In this document: in pieces, positions 7,450 through 15,009 of the stretch | Layout of the letters: the number at the start of each line of letters is the position of its first letter | How positions within the stretch are numbered: position 1 is the first letter of the stretch | NCBI GenBank assembly: GCA_041547565.1 | Contig: JBFEUI010000015.1 | Location: forward strand, 1-39,292 | Source of the DNA: JBFEUI01 sp041547565 | GTDB taxonomy: Bacteria; Pseudomonadota; Gammaproteobacteria; Thiohalomonadales; Thiohalomonadaceae | Reading direction: 5' to 3' | DNA: 39,292 nucleotides | Notes under the pieces: model-generated | What the model was told of the DNA's origin: nothing | Database searches by the model: none | What the model saw: only the letters and a program-made list of their open reading frames with translations | Position numbers and translations under genes: made by a program

Positions 7450-8657
7450 TGGGCCTGTGGCACGGGGTCGGTCAGAATACGATCGGGCCGCGAGAACGGG
7501 GCCAGGCGCTCGATGAAATCGATGAGGTCCAGCAACAGGGTGCCGCGGAAAAAGCGGGCATGGGGCCGGTCCATCCAGATACGGTCGGCGTAGCGATAAA
7601 GCACGTAGGGGATATCGCCGGTGCCGTCCCCATTCTGATCAAAGCCTTCGTAAGTATCCCAATAGTTGGCGCGCCAATCGTTGTCGCGGGCCGTGGTGGC
7701 GGCGGTGACCGCTACCGGCACCAGGTTATGTTCAAAACGGTTGCGGTGAACGATATGCCCCCCCTTTTCGCCGTAGAAATAGAGGGCGATGTCGTTATAG
7801 GCGAAGCGGTTGCCGGTGAGCCGGTAGATGTTCTCCGGGTGGGTCGGGGCGTTGGCCCCCACACCGATGGCGCAGCGCAGGATCTCGTTGCCCTCGATTA
7901 CTACCCGGGAACTCTCTTTCAGTGCCAGCGCCGAGCCGGAGTAGCTGCGCATGTGTTCCAGGCGGTTGTTGCGAATGGCCATTTCATTGGAGTAGAGCAC
8001 CACGATGCCGGTGCTGTTGTGGCTTATGGTGTTGCCTTCAACGACGTTGCCCGGTGAGAAAACAAACTCCATGCCGACGCGGCTGTCGCGAATGGTGTTG
8101 CCGATGATGTGATTGTCGGGTGAGTTGGTAATCAGTAGGTCCCTGACGTTGCTGATGGTGTTGCCTTCGATGCGGTTGTCGGAGCTGTACCACATGCGTA
8201 TGCCCTCACCGCGCATGCTCGGGCTCAGCATGCGTGAACTGATACGGTTGTTACGGACGGTGTTGTCGAAGGCCTTTTTCAGGTGAATGCCGAACAGGGT
8301 GTCGTCGATGACATTGTCCTCGATCAGCACCTCATTGGCCGTAATCAGAATACCCGCATCCACCTGGTCGTGAGAGTTGCCCGAGTTGGTGATATGCATC
8401 CCGCGTATGACCACCTTGTCGCTGTTGATGGTCAGCACCGTACCACTGCCTTCGGCATCGATGGTGGCCTTGCCGCCCCCATCGATGGTGATGGGACGGG
8501 TGATGATGGCCGGTCCGGCATAGCTGCCGGCAGGCAGGCGCAGCACCCCCCCCGGCGGGGTCAGCTCGATATAGAGTTGCAGCGGCGGCAGGGCACAGGC
8601 CGTCATGGGGGGCAGCAGGCCCAGTACGACAGAAAAGATAATCCCTATGTGTTTCAT
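7446..8657 (-). CDS. nosD: NosD-like periplasmic beta-helix protein
   Basis: 403 residues from the ATG at 8657, which opens a clear signal peptide (MKHIGIIFSVVLGLLPP...); the longer frame would need a TTG. The body is a right-handed parallel beta-helix: repeated short units such as IEGNTI, VRNNRI, IIGNTIRDS, VVEGNTISHN. The C-terminal signature ANYWDTYEGFDQNGDGTGDI followed by PYVLY and a final amphipathic section matches NosD proteins specifically. In denitrifiers NosD works with NosF and NosY in maturation of the copper centre of nitrous-oxide reductase. None of nosZ, nosR, nosF, nosY or nosL is nearby, so this copy is an orphan within the window; a related beta-helix function cannot be excluded. 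Confidence 0.85.
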   Translation of the reverse strand: MKHIGIIFSVVLGLLPPMTACALPPLQLYIELTPPGGVLRLPAGSYAGPAIITRPITIDGGGKATIDAEGSGTVLTINSDKVVIRGMHITNSGNSHDQVDAGILITANEVLIEDNVIDDTLFGIHLKKAFDNTVRNNRISSRMLSPSMRGEGIRMWYSSDNRIEGNTISNVRDLLITNSPDNHIIGNTIRDSRVGMEFVFSPGNVVEGNTISHNSTGIVVLYSNEMAIRNNRLEHMRSYSGSALALKESSRVVIEGNEILRCAIGVGANAPTHPENIYRLTGNRFAYNDIALYFYGEKGGHIVHRNRFEHNLVPVAVTAATTARDNDWRANYWDTYEGFDQNGDGTGDIPYVLYRYADRIWMDRPHARFFRGTLLLDLIDFIERLAPFSRPDRILTDPVPQAH

Positions 8658-8782
8658 TCTTGTGGCCAATAGGGGCGTCAACCCGGATCAATCCCCAAGC
8701 ATAGCCGCCGCCAACACAACGCCTCCTTGAGCTATGACAAGAAAGCGCTAAGCGCCCCGTTATTGAGCAGGGGCGCAGGCGT

Positions 8783-9514
8783 TCACTTTGCTTCGTCTGG
8801 CGGCAGCACTTCGACAAATGCCGCATGGCTGGCGTAGGCGAACACCGGCAGCACGATAACCAGAAGCGGTATGGCCACTGCCAGCGTGAGCAACACACCG
8901 ATCGACAGGGTCAGTGCCCAACGCAGCATCACTGCAGGATGGCGGAACACCGTTACAGCGCTTGTCTGTACCGCTTCAACAAAGGGCGTTTTGCGGTGGA
9001 GGATCAACGGGATGGAGAAGGCGCCGACGGAAAAACCGATGAGCGCGATGAGCAGCCCCATCAGCCCGCTCCAGAACAGGTAGGAGAACAGCAGCGACTG
9101 CATTTGCGGATCGTTTAACAACTGGCTGTCGATAGGCACCACGGTGAAACCGAAATAGATGGCGTAGATAATGAACGCGTCGGTTACCCAGATCAGGTAA
9201 CAGAGCAGTAGAATGAAGGTCAGAAACCAGATACCGGGAGTGGCCTCGGTGATGCCGAGCAGCAGATCGGCAAAGCGCGGTTGCCGACCCTGGCGCAGCA
9301 GGCGTGCAGCACGCTGAAAACCACTCACTAGCAGTGGTGCCACCAGCATGAAGCCGGTTAGCAGGGGGTAGATGGCGAGGTTAAGCTGATAGTGATTGAG
9401 GAGCAGGAACAGCAGCAGCCCGAACACGACAAAGATGCTGCAAAATCCCACGCTTATGCCGCGTGTCGCGTTGAAGTCACTCCAACCCTGCGCCAACCAG
9501 CGCTTTACTGACAT
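8783..9514 (-). CDS. DUF2189 integral membrane protein
   Basis: 243 residues, six hydrophobic helices. Motifs FNATRGISVGFCSIFVVFG near the start, the loop GFQRAARLLRQGRQPRFADLL, and GAFSIPLILHRKTPFVEAVQ before the last two helices are those of the DUF2189 family of predicted inner-membrane proteins. GGGGG stands just before the ATG. Its function is not known. It reads in the same direction as nosD, 125 bases upstream of it, but I see no evidence of functional linkage. The 8658-8782 gap carries no obvious terminator. Confidence 0.88.
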   Translation of the reverse strand: MSVKRWLAQGWSDFNATRGISVGFCSIFVVFGLLLFLLLNHYQLNLAIYPLLTGFMLVAPLLVSGFQRAARLLRQGRQPRFADLLLGITEATPGIWFLTFILLLCYLIWVTDAFIIYAIYFGFTVVPIDSQLLNDPQMQSLLFSYLFWSGLMGLLIALIGFSVGAFSIPLILHRKTPFVEAVQTSAVTVFRHPAVMLRWALTLSIGVLLTLAVAIPLLVIVLPVFAYASHAAFVEVLPPDEAK

Positions 9515-9589
9515 ACGTCCCCCGTTGTTATTGGCTTTATTGCTGTAGAGTTCCCAAATATAACGTCTGTGCAGGCGTGAAGAAAGCGC

Positions 9590-10090
9590 CTAGATGGCAA
9601 ATTCACCGCACCATTGCCCGCGACGAAAATCCAGCTCCATACGGTGCGGCCGCATGCGCATCGCAGCGTTCGAGGTGAGTGTCTGCGCCACGGGATAGTG
9701 ACGGGCAAACTCGACAGGGTCACAGGAGCTGGCTTGCACCGCGCGAAACTGGACGGCAATCCCTTGTGTGACAGGCACACTGTTATCAGCGGTTTTCTCG
9801 TGAAATAACACGCGCTTTTTCACCACACAGGAGAAGTACAGCTGCATCTCTATGATAAGTGGCCGCTCCCTCTTTTTCAGTTCATGTTCGGCACGTCTGG
9901 TCCAGACGACCTCAAGCTCGGCGCCGTGAAAGGAAATGGTGCGGCCGAGGCCGGGCCTGTTGCATAAGCGCTCAAGCAGCACCAGCGGATTGAACAGGCG
10001 GGTGGAAAAATAGGTATGCGCAAACATGCACTGTGTCCCCTGCCAATGGTGTGGAGAAAGATATCGATGCCTATCTATCAGTTTAGACAT
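9590..10090 (-). CDS. conserved-looking cytoplasmic protein of unknown function
   Basis: 166 residues from 10090, or 145 from the ATG at 10027, which has AGGGGAC at good spacing and so may be the true start. No signal peptide or membrane segment. The visible text includes a cluster of charged residues (WTRRAEHELKKRERPLIIEMQLYFSCVVKKRV) broken into beta-strand-like blocks and a C-terminus rich in Arg (MRMRPHRMELDFRRGQW). Base composition matches neighbours. I do not recognise it. The leader motif described at 10107 lies directly upstream, supporting transcription from there. Confidence 0.6.
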   Translation of the reverse strand: MSKLIDRHRYLSPHHWQGTQCMFAHTYFSTRLFNPLVLLERLCNRPGLGRTISFHGAELEVVWTRRAEHELKKRERPLIIEMQLYFSCVVKKRVLFHEKTADNSVPVTQGIAVQFRAVQASSCDPVEFARHYPVAQTLTSNAAMRMRPHRMELDFRRGQWCGEFAI

Positions 10091-10106
10091 ACCTGCCCGG
10101 ACTGGT

Positions 10107-10130
10107 TCGAATCACTTTGAAACTGTATGG
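10107..10130 (-). promoter_or_regulatory. conserved leader motif, copy 2
   Basis: Minus strand: TACAG-TTTCAAAGTGATTCGAAC, ending 16 bases before the ATG at 10090. It matches 16 of 18 core positions of the element before the gene at 6666-7028, and both have TACAGTT at the 5' side. See the copy 1 entry. Confidence 0.4.
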
Positions 10131-10299
10131 TATTTATGCGCCGGGTACTGTCAGGTGTGAATGCCTGCCTCGGTGGTTTCAACAGCAGGCGTGTTGGCAC
10201 GATTGAAAAACGCTGCCTGGAAACAGATATACAGACGATGCATTCGGTATACCCGTTGCCAACCAATCAACTCCAGACCCAACAGCAAGGATAGACGCA

Positions 10300-10911
10300 A
10301 TGAAACTGACGATTATCAGCGGAAGCCACCGTGAAAATGCACAAAGTCGCAAAGTTGCACGCTACATTAAACAGCAGCTTGAGGCCGGCATTTGCGATGA
10401 GAGCGCAATCGTTGATCTGGCGGGCAACCCGCTGCCGTTGTGGGACCAGGGTGTGTGGGACGGTGATCCGAAGTGGGATGAGCTGTTGACGCCGATAAAG
10501 CGCGAACTGGCGGACAGCGACGGCTTTGTGGTGATTTCACCCGAGTGGCATGGCCAGGTGCCGGCCGGCCTGAAAAACTTTTTTCTGCTGTTCGGCAAGG
10601 ACGTGCTGGGCCACAAGCCGGCGCTTATCGTCACGGTGTCGGCCGGTGACGGTGGCGCCTATCCTGTGGCGGAGCTGCGCATGAGCAGTTACAAGAATAA
10701 CCGTCTCTGCTATATCCCCGAGCAGATCATACTGCGTCACGTGGAGCGTGTGCTGAATGAGCGTGAGGAGGATAACGACCCGCGTTCCGACAGTTATTAC
10801 CGGGAGCGTATCGACTGGGTGCTGGGGATCCTGAAAGAGTATGCACAGGCCCTTGCACAGGTGCGTGCCAGCGGTGTCACCGAAACGGAGAAATTCCGCA
10901 ACGGGATGTAG
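10300..10911 (+). CDS. NADPH-dependent FMN reductase family protein
   Basis: 203 residues, flavodoxin-like fold. The start MKLTIISGSHRENAQSRKVA contains the phosphate-binding G-S-x-R-x-x-S-x-S/K loop for FMN. ISPEWHGQVPAGLKNFF corresponds to the P-E-Y-x-x-x-P-x-x-L-K-N motif of NAD(P)H-dependent FMN and quinone reductases, with Trp replacing the usual Tyr. SAGDGGAYPVAELR matches the third flavin loop. The substrate (quinone, azo dye, chromate or FMN itself) cannot be told from sequence. AAGGA precedes the ATG. tpm follows 49 bases on and may be cotranscribed. Confidence 0.9.
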   Translation: MKLTIISGSHRENAQSRKVARYIKQQLEAGICDESAIVDLAGNPLPLWDQGVWDGDPKWDELLTPIKRELADSDGFVVISPEWHGQVPAGLKNFFLLFGKDVLGHKPALIVTVSAGDGGAYPVAELRMSSYKNNRLCYIPEQIILRHVERVLNEREEDNDPRSDSYYRERIDWVLGILKEYAQALAQVRASGVTETEKFRNGM

Positions 10912-10960
10912 TTATCCTGGCCGATTTTGCGGGGTCTGCCCGGTGCGGGAGGAAGGGACA

Positions 10961-11596
10961 GTGGAACACACATTCTGGCTACAGCGCTGGGAGCAGAACC
11001 AGATCGGTTTTCACCAGCAAGAGATCAACCATTACCTGGAGACCCACTGGCAGGAGCTGGGACTGCCGGAAGGGGCCCCCGTTTTTGTCCCGCTGTGCGG
11101 CAAGAGCCTCGATATGCTGTGGCTGCGCGAACAGGGCCACCCGGTGTTCGGTGTCGAGCTGAGCGAGAAGGCGGTAGGTGATTTTTTTGATGAAAACGGT
11201 ATCGAGCCGAACATCAACGAAACGGATCGCTTCAGTGAATACTGCGCGGACAGACTATGCATATTTTCCGGTGATTTTTTTCAGTTGCGACAGGCGGATT
11301 TGGGAGAGATACACGCGGTGTATGAGCGCGCTTCGCTGGTGGCGCTGCCGCAGCAGATGCGACGCCGGTATGTGGCGCATATGGAGCAACTGCTGAGGCC
11401 CGGTTCCCACATCCTGCTGATCACCATGGAGTACCCCGAGGGGGTACTTGAAGGTCCGCCCTTTAGCGTTAGCGAGGCGGAGGTCGAGGCGCTATATGCC
11501 GGCGGTTTCACTGTCGAACGCAAGGCGGTGTGGGACGGTGATGGGCCGCGTGGGCTTGTGGTAACCGAAAAGGTATATGCGCTTACGCGCCGTTAG
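10961..11596 (+). CDS. tpm: thiopurine S-methyltransferase family enzyme
   Basis: 211 residues from the GTG at 10961, which is preceded by GGGAGGAAGGG; the family start (x-x-x-FWLQRWEQNQIGFHQ) fixes it there, so the longer upstream frame is rejected. S-adenosylmethionine-binding motif: VPLCGKSLDMLWL, then GVELSEKAV, and later YERASLVALPQQMR and ITMEYPEG. Bacterial members methylate thiopurines in vitro and are linked to volatilisation and detoxification of selenium and tellurium oxyanions. Cytoplasmic. Length matches the family (~210-220). Confidence 0.93.
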   Translation: MEHTFWLQRWEQNQIGFHQQEINHYLETHWQELGLPEGAPVFVPLCGKSLDMLWLREQGHPVFGVELSEKAVGDFFDENGIEPNINETDRFSEYCADRLCIFSGDFFQLRQADLGEIHAVYERASLVALPQQMRRRYVAHMEQLLRPGSHILLITMEYPEGVLEGPPFSVSEAEVEALYAGGFTVERKAVWDGDGPRGLVVTEKVYALTRR

Positions 11597-11619
11597 AAGG
11601 CAGTCAGCGCAAGATACGG

Positions 11620-12540
11620 TTATTTCCCGTAGGCCGCCGTGTCTTCGCCGCCGAACGCCGTGATCACGGCGGGAATGAAGCGCTCCAGCTCCAGCGTCAT
11701 CAGGGCAAACTGGGCATCGAACAGCGCCGCCTCATCGGCACTGTCCAGATCGTCCAGCTCCTCTGTGACCACATCCTCAAAACGCAGGCGCTTTATCGAC
11801 AGATCACTGTCCAGCACGCAACGGATACGCTCATCCCAGCGTACCGCCAGCTTCGTCACCTGTTTTCCGGCATCAAGGTGAGTCCTCACCTCGTCGCTAT
11901 CCAGCTCCAGGCGGCGGCAACGCACGATGCCGCCTTCCTCGCCCGGTTCACGCAGCTCGCACTCGTCCATCAGTTCGAATCCTGTGGCCGATAGCGTTCC
12001 CTGCAGCCAGTGCGTCATCACTGTGCCGGGGGCATGGGTCGCCGAGAGGGGGTAGGCCGGCAGACTGCCCAGATCGCGCCGCAGCAACGAGAGCAGCTCC
12101 TCGGCCTTCTTTGCCGTGGCGGCATCGACAACGATAAGACCGTTTTGCGGATCGATATAGGCGAAGGTCAGGGTGGAGCGGGTGAAGGCCTTCGGTGCCA
12201 GTTCCAGTGTAATCTCGTCTTTGAGCTCCATGCGGCGCTTGCGCCCCAGTGGGCGTGCCTCGGCCTCCTCGATGGCCGCTGCCCGCTCTGTGAGTTTTTC
12301 TCGGATTACTGCCGCGGGCAGCACCTTCTCCTCCTTGCGGGCGCAGAGCAGGATGCGTCCGCCTGCCGCATGGGTGAGGGTGTCGGCGCGGCGCCCCAGT
12401 GGTGCAACCCAGCCGTAGCTGCTCATGTCCAGCGCACCGCAGGGGCGGAAGGCGTGTGCCTCGATGCTGTTGTGCAACTGCTCCGGATCGAGGGTGAAGG
12501 GGGCTGTTAGACGATAGAGCTGCAGGTTACGAAACCACAT
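11620..12540 (-). CDS. rdgC: recombination-associated protein RdgC
   Basis: 306 residues, the normal family length. MWFRNLQLYRLT at the start, FRPCGALDMSSYGWVAPLG, and GFELMDECELREPGEEGG followed by RLELDSDEVRTHL are RdgC signatures. RdgC forms a ring-shaped dimer around double-stranded DNA and restrains RecA loading. It is a core gammaproteobacterial gene and a useful taxonomic pointer. It is divergent from the 12650 gene with a 109-base intergenic region that must hold both promoters. Confidence 0.95.
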   Translation of the reverse strand: MWFRNLQLYRLTAPFTLDPEQLHNSIEAHAFRPCGALDMSSYGWVAPLGRRADTLTHAAGGRILLCARKEEKVLPAAVIREKLTERAAAIEEAEARPLGRKRRMELKDEITLELAPKAFTRSTLTFAYIDPQNGLIVVDAATAKKAEELLSLLRRDLGSLPAYPLSATHAPGTVMTHWLQGTLSATGFELMDECELREPGEEGGIVRCRRLELDSDEVRTHLDAGKQVTKLAVRWDERIRCVLDSDLSIKRLRFEDVVTEELDDLDSADEAALFDAQFALMTLELERFIPAVITAFGGEDTAAYGK

Positions 12541-12649
12541 GGACGGTTACCTTAATGAAAAATGGCATGCATTATCGCCCATGTAATGCTGTGGCTCCAC
12601 CGGCAAATTTTCTGCCTTGAGGTAAAGTTAAAGCACGGGGGGCGATGTA

Positions 12650-13210
12650 ATGCGCAACGGGCATTCAGGTAACAATACAGGAGTGGACCCGGGTCGGCCG
12701 GAATTCTGGCGCAATGAGGCTGCCGATCTGAAACAGGCCGCCGACATGTGCTGGGATGCGGATCTGAGCACCATGCAGCGACTGAAGGTGCTGCGGCACT
12801 ATGCCGTCGACACTTCGATGTTGCACACGGTAGAGGGCGCCGAGGCCGAGCTGAACCTGCTCTACCGCTATCTGATCGCGCTGGCCATTCAGTACCTGGC
12901 AATTGCCATTCTCATCGCGCGTGATCCGCAGCACTTTCTTTCGGAACTGCCGGGCCACCACATCGTGTCGTTGATCGATGCCTGTGGCGCAAACCTGAGC
13001 ACGGCGCAGCGCAGGCTGCTCACTGCGATTGAACATGCCTATGAGTGGGAGGAACGCTACCCGCAGCTTGGCGGCAAGCTGGCGGACACCGGCATGCGCC
13101 TGACAACGCAGGCAATGGCCGGGCCGGATGCGATCTCCCAGGCAGGCAAAGAGGCGCTGGACGGGGTCTATGATGCGTTGTCTGAAATGCTGACAACGGA
13201 ATATCGCTAG
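12650..13210 (+). CDS. all-helical protein, possibly HEPN-like
   Basis: 186 residues; GGGGGG precedes the ATG. Predicted mostly alpha-helical. The layout, an N-terminal helix with a hydrophobic pair (LNLLYRYLIALAIQYLAIAI), then GHHIVSLIDACG, LSTAQRRLLTAIEHAYEWEERYP, resembles HEPN-fold proteins, where a G-H-x-L-x-x-L helix is followed by a long helix ending in W-x-x-R-Y-P. The ribonuclease motif R-x4-6-H of active HEPN toxins is not evident, and no nucleotidyltransferase partner is adjacent, so I do not call a toxin. The fold assignment is inference from pattern only. Confidence 0.6.
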   Translation: MRNGHSGNNTGVDPGRPEFWRNEAADLKQAADMCWDADLSTMQRLKVLRHYAVDTSMLHTVEGAEAELNLLYRYLIALAIQYLAIAILIARDPQHFLSELPGHHIVSLIDACGANLSTAQRRLLTAIEHAYEWEERYPQLGGKLADTGMRLTTQAMAGPDAISQAGKEALDGVYDALSEMLTTEYR

Positions 13211-13267
13211 ACAATTGCCGTCAGGGTAACTTCAATCATAGCAATTAGCCAGTAGGAGGAGACTGCC

Positions 13268-13591
13268 ATGACCTTTGTCGTTCTGGAGAACTGCATTCGC
13301 TGTAAATACACCGACTGCGTGGAGGATTGCCCGGTCGACTGCTTTCACGAAGGGCCCAACATGTTGGTGATCGACCCGGAGGAGTGCATCGATTGTGCGG
13401 TGTGTGAACCGATGTGTCCGGCAGAGGCCATCGTGCATGAGGATGAAATCCCGGCGGGACAGGAGCAGATGCTGGCGCTCAATGCAGAACTGTCAAGGCA
13501 GTGGCCGGTGATAAACGAGGTCAAGGCCGCCCCGTCCGATGCCGATGAGTGGAACGGCACGCCCGACAAGCTGAAGCTGCTGGAACGGTGA
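13268..13591 (+). CDS. fdxA: 7Fe ferredoxin FdxA
   Basis: 107 residues. Cysteines at 9, 12, 17, 21, 25, 40, 43, 46 and 50 reproduce the spacing of Azotobacter ferredoxin I, which carries one [3Fe-4S] and one [4Fe-4S] cluster; residues IRCKYTDCVEDCPVDCF and CIDCAVCEPMCP are diagnostic. The C-terminal extension after the clusters is also typical. It is a low-potential electron carrier, cytoplasmic. AGGAGG precedes the ATG. Downstream is another cysteine redox protein 78 bases away. Confidence 0.96.
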   Translation: MTFVVLENCIRCKYTDCVEDCPVDCFHEGPNMLVIDPEECIDCAVCEPMCPAEAIVHEDEIPAGQEQMLALNAELSRQWPVINEVKAAPSDADEWNGTPDKLKLLER

Positions 13592-13669
13592 TGTACCTGC
13601 CGCAAGGCGTGAAATATTAGGAATTACTTATATACTCTGGGTATGGTATGTGATTTCCGGAGCCCCGCA

Positions 13670-14152
13670 ATGACGAAAGAGGAGAAGCAGAGACTGGCGC
13701 AGGCGGCCTATGAGAAGGCGATGCGCTACGAACTGGAGTACGGCTGTTGCCCGCAGTGCGTTCTGGCCACGGTGCAGGAGACGGTGGGCGTGGTGACCGA
13801 TGAGACGATCAAGGCCAGCCATGGGCTGTCCGGGGGCGGCGGCCTGATGGCGCAGGGGGCCTGCGGCGCCCTGACCGGTGGCCTCATGGCGCTGAGCGCC
13901 AAGCGTGGACGAGAGCGCGAAAAGCTCGACAAGGGACGCGGCATCGGCAACTTCCGCAAGGGCAAAGAACTGGTCGAACGCTTCCGCGATGAGTTTGGCG
14001 GTATCACCTGTGAGCAGTTACAGCAGCAGTTTACCGGCCGCACCTACGACCTGTGGGACCAGCAGGAGTACCAGGCGTTTGACGATGCACGCGGCCAGCA
14101 GTGCGCCAGGGCGACCGGGGTGGTGACACGGTGGGTTATCGAGATGTTGTAG
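13670..14152 (+). CDS. C_GCAxxG_C_C family redox protein
   Basis: 160 residues from the ATG at 13670 (CGGAG upstream). The spaced cysteine pattern of this family is visible: YGCCPQCVLATVQE, GACGALTGGLMAL, CEQLQQQF and CARATGVVTRWV. Such proteins are proposed redox-active or metal-binding and are often found beside electron-transfer genes; no activity has been assigned to this branch that I know of. It follows fdxA in the same direction. A strong hairpin lies just after its stop. Confidence 0.88.
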   Translation: MTKEEKQRLAQAAYEKAMRYELEYGCCPQCVLATVQETVGVVTDETIKASHGLSGGGGLMAQGACGALTGGLMALSAKRGREREKLDKGRGIGNFRKGKELVERFRDEFGGITCEQLQQQFTGRTYDLWDQQEYQAFDDARGQQCARATGVVTRWVIEML

Positions 14153-14157
14153 AGCTG

Positions 14158-14187
14158 GCGGGATGGCCGCTGATACGACCATCCCGC
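14158..14187. terminator. hairpin between convergent genes
   Basis: Perfect 9-base stem GCGGGATGG / CCATCCCGC with a 12-base loop, placed between the stops at 14152 (+) and 14210 (-). The following T-tract is poor (TTCAGTTT), so it could act weakly in either direction. Confidence 0.55.
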
Positions 14188-14209
14188 TTCAGTTTGCGTG
14201 GGAGCGTGA

Positions 14210-14680
14210 TCAGGGTTTGATGTAGGCGTACCCCTGGCCCTGCAGAAGGGCCAGCTGGGCGACGCCGCTACTGACAATATCGCCATCCTCCAGGTCATAG
14301 AGGTCATCCTTATTGACCTTGCGTCCCTTCAGGGTGTTGGCGCACACTTGGAAATTGACGCCCTGATCCTTTAGTCCGGAGATCTTCGCCTGCAGGGCAT
14401 CCGTGGCGTTGGCCTCTTTCATCTTCGTCGACTTTAGCGCATCCGGGTAGAGCAGCAGCGACACGCCGTTGCCGTGCAGCACTACCTTCAAATCGAGATT
14501 TTCCGCACCGACGGCATTGATGTGGTTCTGGATGTTGCGCAGGGCCCCGGCCTGCTTTTTGGCATCATAGTAATTGACGTGGTAGACGACCTTCTGTTTC
14601 ACGGCACCCTCGGCAAGGGCGTTTGACTGGATGCCGAGCAGCGCCAGTGCGGACATGAATAGTGCGAGTAGTGTTTTCAT
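14210..14680 (-). CDS. periplasmic DsrE-like protein
   Basis: 156 residues from the ATG at 14680, which has a near-ideal AAGGAGG. Signal peptide (MKTLLALFMSALALLGIQS...ALA). The mature part has the DsrE/DsrF-like alpha/beta pattern: KVVYHVNYYD, LDLKVVLHGNGVSLLL, and GVNFQVCANTLKG with the single conserved Cys, ending GVAQLALLQGQGYAYIKP. Secreted DsrE-like proteins are common in sulfur-metabolising bacteria and may bind persulfide, but the reaction is unknown. Upstream lies an unusual pair of nested inverted repeats (14702-14747). Confidence 0.88.
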   Translation of the reverse strand: MKTLLALFMSALALLGIQSNALAEGAVKQKVVYHVNYYDAKKQAGALRNIQNHINAVGAENLDLKVVLHGNGVSLLLYPDALKSTKMKEANATDALQAKISGLKDQGVNFQVCANTLKGRKVNKDDLYDLEDGDIVSSGVAQLALLQGQGYAYIKP

Positions 14681-14701
14681 GGTGTTTCCTCCTTGTGGTG
14701 A

Positions 14702-14747
14702 TAACATCGATTATTATTAGACTTTGTCTAGAACATAGACGATGTTA
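14702..14747. promoter_or_regulatory. nested inverted repeats before the dsrE-like gene
   Basis: Outer arms TAACATCG (14702-14709) and CGATGTTA (14740-14747) are perfect complements. Inside them TAGAC-TTT-GTCTA (14718-14730) is a second perfect dyad. The pair begins 22 bases upstream of the dsrE-like ATG. It may be two operator sites or a leader stem. The trans-acting factor is not recognised. Confidence 0.5.
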
Positions 14748-15009
14748 CATACAATTCCATTCCACCTGACGGTGTGGAAGGCACTAAAAATATTTTATGA
14801 CGGCGTGTATCGTCGGTCTTACAGGCGCCGTGTTGTTGAATTGTCGGTGATATTGCGCGAAATTAAGCCAATAATGCGCAGGCATGGAGCGGCCGCTCAT
14901 AATGGTCTTGACGACGATTAATATGAATTTCCATCTCGACACAGGGCTATCAAGGGTGATCGTTGCGTATGTACTACCGGGGTCGCCGGGATACGGGGGG
15001 ATGCAATAG
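14748..15009. other. non-coding stretch before the HDOD gene
   Basis: With the region before it, 14681-15009 is more than 300 bases without a gene. I see a small dyad TTCCAC-N8-GTGGAA near 14760, an AT-rich block (CTAAAAATATTTTATG), and a TTGACG near 14909 that could be a -35 element or, with ATTAA four bases later, a poor FNR half-match. GGGGGG lies before the HDOD start at 15010. No small ORF with a ribosome-binding site was convincing. Confidence 0.4.
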
